In this document: piece after piece, positions 58,269 through 64,000 of the stretch
Position numbering within the stretch: the stretch's first letter is position 1
Layout: each line of letters starts with the position of its first letter
Assembly (NCBI GenBank): GCA_019634695.1
Contig: JAHCAW010000007.1
Span: forward strand, 61,491 to 125,490
From: Candidatus Sumerlaeia bacterium
GTDB lineage: Bacteria > Sumerlaeota > Sumerlaeia > SLMS01 > JAHLLQ01
Reading direction: 5' to 3'
DNA: 64,000 nt
Made by a program: the position numbers and the translations under genes
Notes under the pieces: model-generated
The model's database searches: none
What the model was told of the DNA's origin: nothing
What the model saw: the letters and a program-made list of their open reading frames with translations, nothing else

Positions 58269-59882
58269 TCAGCCCACCAGGCTCTTGAACGAATCGGCCA
58301 CGCGCGTGCCGACCTTGACGACGCGCCGGCCCGACAGCGCCTCGTAGCGCGACTGCAACGTCTGCACCTCGCCGCGCAACTGCTCGTTCTGCACGCGCAA
58401 CTGGTGCATCTCGCGTTCCATCTCGGTCATCTCGTCGAAGCGCTTGAGCACCGACCACAGGATTTCGGGATCCTCGCGCAGGTGTTCGTCGCGGGTCATG
58501 GCGACGAGTTGTTCCTCGGTCGCCAGACGCAACTGGGCCATCAGGTACAGGGCGTTCCAGAATCGATAGAGCTTCTCGTCGGCGGCGCGCAGTTTGTTCT
58601 CCGTCGCCGCGCGCACCGAGATCGTCGTGCCCGGGAACCACGCCAGCTTGCCCATGTGCAGGTTGAAGCGCCCCGGAATGTTCGCCAGCAGCGTCAACGT
58701 CTGCATCCGGTCCTCGTCGGTCTCGTACGGGTTGTTCGTGATGATGTCGTAGTTCGCCAGGATGTCGTGCTTGGCGATCAACTCCATCGCGGCCAGCACG
58801 CGCTTGCGCTCGGTCCGCCGCTCGAACACCTCGTAGTTGATCCGGTCGCTGCCCGACTGCACGCCCATCGTGATGTAGGCGATGCCCATGTCCTTCAGGA
58901 TCGCCAGATTCTCGTCGTTCACGAAGGCAGGATAGGTGTAGCACCAGAACGGCAGGCCGACCCTCTCGCGATAGAGCGGCGCGAACTCCTCCAGCCAGCC
59001 CTTTTGCACGGTGAAGATGTCGTCCTCGAACTCGATCATCATGATCTGGGGGTTCAACTTGCGGACGGCCACCAGTTCCTCGATGGCGTTCAGCGGCGTG
59101 CGCCGCCGCAGCTTCTTCGTCTCCGGCATGTCGCGCTTGATCGTCGACCAGACACAGAACGAGCAGAAGTACGGACACCCCCGTCCCGTCACGGTCTTGT
59201 ACGTCCAGTGCAACTGGCTGAAGACCAACGGCTCGTTGTGGTAGAGCCGGTCGTCCTCGATCAGGTACTCGTTGAGCGGATCGTATTGCGGGAAGGGCAG
59301 CTCGTCGAGCTCCTTCGGCGGCATGCGCGTCGGATGCACGACCGGTTCCTGCCCCGGCCGGCGCACCCAGAGGCCATCGACCGGGCGCTCGATCGGATTG
59401 CCGCCGGCCTCAAGCAGCTCGATCAGTTCGAGGAACAGCTCCTCGCCCTCGCCCACCGCCACGTAATCGGCACTCGTGATGCAGTCGGCCGCGGCGACGG
59501 TGGCGTGCACGCCACCCCAGATCACCGGCAGGCCGAACCGCTGGCGGATCTCCTCGGTGTACTTGTGCGCGACGTGCGCATGGTAGGACGGGACGCTGAA
59601 GCCGACGAAATCGAAGTCGCCCTTGGCCAGGATGTCGAACAGCAGCGCCTCCTCGTTGGGCGTGATGTCCGACGAGTAGTCCAGGTACACCTCGCCCCGG
59701 GGGCAGACCTGCGTCAGGTAGCCGTCCTCGATGTCCTTGGGCGCCGAGTCGCGCTCCATCTTGTTGTAGCGCTTCAGGTTGATGATCGTCGCCGGGTGCC
59801 CATGACGCGACATGTAGGACGCCACGTAGCGCATCCCGATGCAGAACTCGTCATAGACCGAAATGAGGGCGATCTTGGCCAT
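58269..59882 (-). CDS. B12-binding-domain radical SAM protein
   Basis: 537 residues. N-terminal cobalamin-binding-like Rossmann domain (GFSVPSYHAHVAHKYTEEI, IWGGVHATVAA, ADYVAVGEGE). The radical SAM core begins at TGRGCPYFCSFC with the CxxxCxxC cluster ligands (about residues 235-242). IEFEDDIF and MGVQSGSDR belong to the barrel. The C-terminal 90 residues form a coiled coil (MEREMHQLRVQNEQLRGEVQ). The substrate is unknown; this class includes methyltransferases and hopanoid, lipid or PTM enzymes. 141 nt separate it from pheT upstream, so it may have its own promoter. Confidence 0.88.
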   Translation of the reverse strand: MAKIALISVYDEFCIGMRYVASYMSRHGHPATIINLKRYNKMERDSAPKDIEDGYLTQVCPRGEVYLDYSSDITPNEEALLFDILAKGDFDFVGFSVPSYHAHVAHKYTEEIRQRFGLPVIWGGVHATVAAADCITSADYVAVGEGEELFLELIELLEAGGNPIERPVDGLWVRRPGQEPVVHPTRMPPKELDELPFPQYDPLNEYLIEDDRLYHNEPLVFSQLHWTYKTVTGRGCPYFCSFCVWSTIKRDMPETKKLRRRTPLNAIEELVAVRKLNPQIMMIEFEDDIFTVQKGWLEEFAPLYRERVGLPFWCYTYPAFVNDENLAILKDMGIAYITMGVQSGSDRINYEVFERRTERKRVLAAMELIAKHDILANYDIITNNPYETDEDRMQTLTLLANIPGRFNLHMGKLAWFPGTTISVRAATENKLRAADEKLYRFWNALYLMAQLRLATEEQLVAMTRDEHLREDPEILWSVLKRFDEMTEMEREMHQLRVQNEQLRGEVQTLQSRYEALSGRRVVKVGTRVADSFKSLVG

Positions 59883-60023
59883 AGGGATCGGGGGCCCGGA
59901 AAGGGGAGGATTTCACGCACAAAGGCCGAACGGGTTTCGGGAAGCCAGCCCCGTGCCCGGCATCCAGCAGTCGAATCCTGCCCGTCCTGCCGGATTCGAA
60001 TCAACCCCTTTGAAGCGGGGCCC

Positions 60024-62444
60024 TCACGCCCGCAGCGAGGCCCCGCAGCCCTTCTCCAGCCCCTGGACAATCCTGCCCAGGACCTGGGTCACCTGCTCGT
60101 CCGTCAGCGTCTTGTCGGGGTCCGGGTCCCGGAACGTCAGCGAGAAGGCCAGCGACCGGTGCCCCGGGGCGACCTTGTCCCCCTCGTAGACATCGAACAG
60201 GCGCAGACCGGTCAGAAGGTTGCCGCCGGCGGACTTGATGAGCCGCTCGGCCTCCAGCGCCGTGACGCCGGCCGGGACGACCAGGGCCAGGTCGCGCTTG
60301 ACCGCCGGCGTGCGGGGCAGTTCGCGGAACTTCGGCGCTTCGGCCTTGCCGCGCACCGGCCCGTCCAGCGGGCACTCCAGCACGAAGACCCGCCGCCGCA
60401 GGTCCAGCTCGCGCGCCAGCGAGGGGTGCAGCTCGCCGAACCAGCAGACCCGCTCGCCCCCCTTCAGGAACGCCGCCGCGCGGCCCGGGTGCAGATAGCC
60501 AATGTCGCGCACCGGTTCGACCACGACGCGGCCGAGCCCGAGGCGCTCGAGCAACGCCTCGGCGATGCCCTTGAGATCGAAGAAGTCCATCTCGCGTCCC
60601 GGCGAGCGCCAATCGCCCGGGCGCTGGCCGCACAGCGCCACGGCCAGCCAGGGGTGCTCGTCGGCCGCCGGCTCGAGGCTGCGCACGTCCTCCTCGGCGA
60701 CCGGTTCGGCCGTCCGCCAGGCATACGTCCGGCCGATCTCGAACAGGCGGATCGACTCGACACTCTGGTTCAGGTTCCGCACGACGTTGTCCAGCAGGGA
60801 CGGGACGAGCGAGCGGCGCATGACCGCCTGGTCCTGCGTGAGCGGATTCCGCAGCCGGATGTGGAGCGGATCGTCGGCCGGCACGCCGACGCGCGCGTTG
60901 GCCGACTCGCCGACGAACGAGAAGTTGATCGCCTGCGTCAGCCCGATCGCGACGAGCGCATCGGCGACGCGACGCTCGAGGTCCAGCCCGGCGTCGGGCA
61001 GCGTGGCATTGCACGGCACCGACGGCATCGAGGCCGGAATGCGGTCGTAGCCATGAATGCGGGCGACCTCCTCGATGAGGTCGGCCTCGCCGGTAATGTC
61101 GGGACGGAAGGACGGGACGGCGACGAAGAGTTCCTTCTCGTCGGCGCGCTGGACCTCGAAGCCCAGCGATCCGAGAATCACGGTGATCTCGCGACCGGTG
61201 AGCGACAGACCCGAGAGCCGGCGCAGGCGCTCGAGGCGCAGCGTGATCGGTTCGCGCTCGGGCAGCCGCGCGATGGCGTCCAGATGCCCCTTCAGGACTT
61301 TGCCGCCGGAAAGTTCGGCAATGAGCTGCGCCGCGCGATGCAGCGCGTTCACGAGGCGCTTGGGATCCGTGCCGCGCTCGAAGCGATACGACGCATCGGT
61401 CGACTTGCCCAGACGCTTGGCCGTGCGACGGATCGTCGCCGGGCGGAAGCAGGCCGCCTCGAGCAGCACGTCGGACGTCGTGTCGGAGATCTCCGAGTTC
61501 GCCCCACCCATGATGCCGGCCAGCGCGACGGCCTTCTCCGCGTCGCAGATCAGCAGGTCGGTGGGCAGCAGTTCGGCGGTCGACTCGTCGAGCAGCGTGA
61601 TCGTCTCGCCGGGACGCGCGTTGCGCACCACGATGGTGCGCTGCGCCAGACGGGCCAGGTCGAACGCGTGCAGCGGATGGCCCATCTCGAGCATCACGTA
61701 GTTCGTCACATCGACGACGTTGTTGATCGGGCGCAGGCCGGCGGCCTCCAGACGGCGGCGCATCCACAAGGGGCTCGGCCCGACGCGCACGCCCTTGATG
61801 ACGCGCGCGGCGTAGCGCGGGCAATCCTCGCGCGACTCGAGCACGATGCGCGCAACCGACTCGGCGCGCTCGTCGGCCTCGGTGAACTTCACCTCGGGCG
61901 TGCGCAGCTTGCCGCCGGTCTTGGCCGCCAGGTCGCGCGCCACGCCGATCAGCGACAGGGCATCCGGCCGGTTCGGCGTCACCTTCACATCGACCAGCGC
62001 GTCGAACGGCTCGCCGATCGGCGAGTCCTCCGGCAGAATCCAGATGCCGTCATGGTCGTCGCTGATGCCGATCTCCGACGGCGAGCACATCATGCCCTGA
62101 CTGTCGACGCCGCGAATCTTGGTGGCCTTCAGCTTGATGCCGCCGGGCAACGTGGCGCCGACCAGTGCCAGCGGCACGCGCTGGCCGGGCGCAATGTTCG
62201 TCGCCCCGCAGACGATCTCCAGCGGCTTCTCGCCCCCCGCGTTCACCTTGCAGAAGGAAAGCTTGTCGGCGTTCGGATGGGGGTTCACCTCGAGGATCTC
62301 GGCGAAGACGATCTTGCCGCTGCCCAGGCCGAGATCGAGCGCCTGCTCGACCTCCAGACCGGCCATCGTAATCGCGGCCAGCAGGTCGTCGTACTTCAGG
62401 GGAGTTTCGAGATACTCGAGCAGCCAACGCAGGTTGAAACGCAT
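60024..62444 (-). CDS. pheT: Phenylalanine-tRNA ligase beta subunit
   Basis: 806 residues, normal for the bacterial beta subunit of the alpha2beta2 enzyme. In order: N-terminal MRFNLRWLLEYL, an EMAP/OB tRNA-binding domain (about 40-150, with NPHPNADKLSFCKVN and GMMCSPSEIG), B3/B4 editing domain (PINNVVDVTNYVMLEMGHPLHAFD in two parts), B5, a catalytic-like core, and a C-terminal FDX-ACB domain (ELPRTPAVKRDLALVVP). pheS, usually just upstream, is absent: the next 1.2 kb upstream holds only repeats. It must be encoded elsewhere. Confidence 0.96.
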   Translation of the reverse strand: MRFNLRWLLEYLETPLKYDDLLAAITMAGLEVEQALDLGLGSGKIVFAEILEVNPHPNADKLSFCKVNAGGEKPLEIVCGATNIAPGQRVPLALVGATLPGGIKLKATKIRGVDSQGMMCSPSEIGISDDHDGIWILPEDSPIGEPFDALVDVKVTPNRPDALSLIGVARDLAAKTGGKLRTPEVKFTEADERAESVARIVLESREDCPRYAARVIKGVRVGPSPLWMRRRLEAAGLRPINNVVDVTNYVMLEMGHPLHAFDLARLAQRTIVVRNARPGETITLLDESTAELLPTDLLICDAEKAVALAGIMGGANSEISDTTSDVLLEAACFRPATIRRTAKRLGKSTDASYRFERGTDPKRLVNALHRAAQLIAELSGGKVLKGHLDAIARLPEREPITLRLERLRRLSGLSLTGREITVILGSLGFEVQRADEKELFVAVPSFRPDITGEADLIEEVARIHGYDRIPASMPSVPCNATLPDAGLDLERRVADALVAIGLTQAINFSFVGESANARVGVPADDPLHIRLRNPLTQDQAVMRRSLVPSLLDNVVRNLNQSVESIRLFEIGRTYAWRTAEPVAEEDVRSLEPAADEHPWLAVALCGQRPGDWRSPGREMDFFDLKGIAEALLERLGLGRVVVEPVRDIGYLHPGRAAAFLKGGERVCWFGELHPSLARELDLRRRVFVLECPLDGPVRGKAEAPKFRELPRTPAVKRDLALVVPAGVTALEAERLIKSAGGNLLTGLRLFDVYEGDKVAPGHRSLAFSLTFRDPDPDKTLTDEQVTQVLGRIVQGLEKGCGASLRA

Positions 62445-62545
62445 GGTGGGGCGGCAATCCTCGACAAGGGTGGGGAAGGGCTACGAGGGCGGCCGGGGGT
62501 AGGTCTACCGGAAAAGGGGCGGGCGCCCCCCCCTGGGAACGCGAG

Positions 62546-62836
62546 GGCCTGTCCGTCCGAAGCCCAGCGAAGGCGGATCCGTACTCGCGCGGCCGGGGGG
62601 CGGCACGGGAACGCGGACAAACACGGACCGACACGGACCTTCACGGAAGCATGCGGGAATCGGCGCTCGGCAGGCTGGGCCAAGGAGCTCGTCCATCGGG
62701 TCCATCCGGTCCATAAAGTCCATTGGAAGTGCCGAGCTGGCCTGTCCGCCGGCCTGTCCGTCGAAGCCTTGGCGAAGACGGAAGCCGCAGGCGAAGGGGG
62801 AGGCTCGGCGCTCCCGGCCCGTCCATCCGGTCCATC
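62546..62836. repeat. Cluster of short intergenic repeats
   Basis: Three repeat types lie in the gene-free stretch upstream of pheT. CCTGTCCGTC-type units with CGAAG..GCGAAG occur near 62548-62576 and 62750-62785. CACGGAC-type units run from 62604 to 62650. Hexamer GTCCAT is repeated four times at 62691-62722 and twice more at 62821-62836. All are non-coding in appearance. The rest of 62445-63048 shows no gene. Confidence 0.6.
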
Positions 62837-63048
62837 GGGCGGTCTGCGCGGAGGCGGCCCGGCGGGAGGGCGATGGGCGCATCGTCCCACCCGCCAGTTC
62901 CAGCGTCTCTTCGTCCATCCCGACTGCCGCAGGGTCGGGCGGCGCCGGAGGCCGCCGCATGCGAGTATCAACACCCCGATTCGGCGCACCCGCGTCGTCC
63001 GTGGGCGGCACGGCTCTGGCCGGATCGGGCGGGGTGTTGGGGGAGCAT

Positions 63049-63144
63049 GACCCGGAACCCCAGGTTGTTGTTCCGGTTGTCCGGCGTGTTCCTGTTGCGG
63101 TTCGCGGACCGCAGGTTCTGCGGGGTGTTGTTCCACGACCCGCC
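63049..63144 (-). other. Template-repeat-like segment of a diversity-generating retroelement
   Basis: Read on the minus strand, 96 nt encode an FGE/C-type-lectin C-terminal end, starting GGSWNN and ending NNNLGFRV. Ten of 32 codons are AAC, including NN, NRN and NNN runs. That AAC richness at the positions that vary between FGE-fold proteins is the signature of a DGR template repeat, where adenines are the mutable sites. No open gene surrounds it: the frame stops 63 nt later and starts only a few codons earlier. The segment ends GGGTTCCGGGTC, the same 12 nt that close the co-linear segment of the FGE-fold gene at 63652. Reverse transcriptase and Avd are not visible nearby. Confidence 0.75.
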
Positions 63145-63240
63145 ACACCCGGCCTCCACAGCGATTCACACTCGGCCCCCACAGCCGTCCGAAGCCAGCC
63201 CCGGCACCAAGCTCCAGTAACCAGTCCGGCGCCGGCCCTC

Positions 63241-63489
63241 AGCATGCTTCAGCATGCTCTTCCTTGCCCCCGGGTTCACCCGGCGGGATAGGAATTGCAC
63301 ATTCTACTCTTTAAGCATGCTTCAGCATGCTTTTCGTCGTGCCGAATTGAGAGACTCCCTGCAATCTGAAACCACGGAAAAGAGAAGGGTGAAAGGAAGC
63401 ACGCTGAAGCGCGCTCCAATGAGCTATTGTTGGCAGCCCGATCCCACCTGCTGAAGCAGGGGGCAAGGAAGAGCGTGCTGAAGCACGCT
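63241..63489. repeat. 249-bp inverted array of four 18-nt palindromes
   Basis: Near-palindromes AGCATGCTTCAGCATGCT (63241-63258 and 63314-63331) face AGCACGCTGAAGCGCGCT (63398-63415) and AGCGTGCTGAAGCACGCT (63472-63489), with inverted centres (TTC versus GAA). Flanking 15-mers CTCTTCCTTGCCCCC (63257-63271) and its exact complement (63459-63473) extend the inverted repeat. REP/BIME-like, lower in GC than its surroundings. Short frames inside are repeat-derived. Confidence 0.8.
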
Positions 63490-63636
63490 AAACGACGGCC
63501 GCCACCCGGGAGCGCCCTCAGAAGAGATGCCTTGCTGCCGCTCGCTCCGGCATCGTCAGGTGTCGGCTTCGGGGCGGCTCCGCACGCCCCTTCGCTCGAC
63601 CCCCATCCCGCCTCCGCTCACCTGACTGGGCCCACA

Positions 63637-64000
63637 TTACTGGACTGCGAGGACCCGGAACCCGTTGATGTTGGTCCGGAGCGTCGGGCCGTAGCTGCTG
63701 CGACTGGCCGACCGGCAGCGCCCGGCGGTGAGGTACCAACTGCCGCCGCGGACCACGCGGCCCGAGCCCGACGACGGCCCAGTGGGATCTGTCACGCTCC
63801 CGCCGGGATAGGCACCGAACCAGTCCAGACACCACTCCCACACGTTGCCGTGCATGTCGTACAGCCCCCAAGCGTTGGGCTGCTTGCCCCGCACGGGACG
63901 CGTCTGGCTGCCCGAGTTCGACGTGAACCACGCGTAGTTGCCCAGCGACGAGTCGCTGTCGCCGAACGAAAACCGCGTCGTCGTGCCGGCCCGGCAGGCG
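63637..64000 (-). CDS. FGE-sulfatase/SUMF1-fold protein, C-terminal part (5' end beyond window)
   Basis: 121 visible residues, frame open to the window edge. Sequence ACRAGTTTRFSFGD, then NAWGLYDMHGNVWEWCLDWFG and RVVRGGSWYL, ending NINGFRVLAVQ, is the standard C-terminal half of formylglycine-generating-enzyme-fold proteins. True FGE has two active-site Cys in this end (LCxxxYC-type); only the second position (Cys in AGRCRS) is kept, so sulfatase-activating activity is unlikely. The last 96 coding nt before the tail (63652-63747) align without gaps to the template-like segment at 63049-63144, consistent with a DGR target or a relative. Same strand as that segment. Confidence 0.85.
   Translation of the reverse strand, partial: ACRAGTTTRFSFGDSDSSLGNYAWFTSNSGSQTRPVRGKQPNAWGLYDMHGNVWEWCLDWFGAYPGGSVTDPTGPSSGSGRVVRGGSWYLTAGRCRSASRSSYGPTLRTNINGFRVLAVQ

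Noticed and set aside
59960..60005. Hairpin between pheT and the radical SAM gene as a tRNA or terminator
   Set aside because: An arm resembles a T-loop by chance but no cloverleaf forms, and there is no T tract after the stem.
63049..63144. Template-like segment as simply the broken end of an FGE-fold gene
   Set aside because: A decayed gene end would not keep AAC at ten of the variable positions; kept as an alternative but the template reading fits better.
62505..63245. Minus-strand frame around the template repeat as a possible Avd or reverse transcriptase
   Set aside because: Arg/Thr/Pro-rich with none of the RT motifs (no YxDD) or Avd helices; it includes the repeat DNA.
63254..63454. 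Small plus-strand frame in the palindrome array
   Set aside because: Built almost entirely from the repeat units and lacks a ribosome-binding site.

Overview
The window is GC-rich (about two thirds G+C by eye) bacterial chromosome from a Gram-negative organism. The outer-membrane evidence is kdsA (KDO for lipopolysaccharide), a Wza-type export lipoprotein, several lipoproteins and a tyrosine autokinase. I cannot name the species. The mix of very large TPR proteins, a gingipain-family (C25) peptidase, a DUF1343 protein, DksA-like zinc-finger fusions, FGE-fold (formylglycine-generating enzyme fold) proteins with a retroelement-type repeat, and REP-like palindromes fits an environmental lineage near Planctomycetota, Sumerlaeota or Hydrogenedentota. 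That placement is inference only.

Layout. 1-3.8 kb: a membrane protein with a pseudopilin-like tail, tRNA-Ser(CGA), trmL, a URO-D-fold protein and a palindromic repeat block. 3.8-21.1 kb: a divergent exopolysaccharide/surface locus. Five minus-strand genes run glycosyltransferase 4, TPR-like protein, O-antigen-ligase-fold protein, SLBB export lipoprotein, tyrosine autokinase. Four plus-strand genes run C25 peptidase, TPR protein, GDP-6-deoxymannose-reductase-like SDR, O-antigen-ligase-fold protein with a C-terminal helical-repeat domain. 21.2-34.8 kb: lipoproteins, a degenerate NamZ/DUF1343 protein, a 2,447-residue protein with a DnaG-type zinc site followed by TPRs, and a barrel-like hypothetical protein. 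34.8-40.2 kb: a minus-strand operon DUF58, DUF3488-transglutaminase, kdsA, truA. 40.3-52 kb: an accessory stretch with a GT-C-like membrane protein, a secreted transglutaminase-like protein, two mosaic tandem paralogues and a P-domain/VCBS surface protein. Part of it has clearly lower GC. 52-57.4 kb: a housekeeping operon yggU(DUF167)-PNP-ileS-DksA-like, with a plausible promoter and a strong terminator. 57.4-62.4 kb: cysE, a B12-binding radical SAM protein and pheT on the minus strand. 62.4-64 kb: a repeat-rich, gene-poor stretch.

The most interesting signal is in the last kilobase. A 96-nt minus-strand segment (63049-63144) has the hallmark of a diversity-generating retroelement template repeat: ten AAC codons in an FGE/C-type-lectin C-terminal frame. 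A truncated FGE-fold gene nearby (63637 to the window edge) ends in a co-linear 96-nt segment with the same 12-nt 3' end. No reverse transcriptase or Avd is visible in the window, so the template looks orphaned or acts with a remote enzyme. Other points of note are a purine nucleoside phosphorylase with Asp where the base-selecting Asn normally sits, a DksA-type zinc finger fused to a histone-H1-like tail with an extra Cys pair, and the C25 peptidase embedded in polysaccharide genes.
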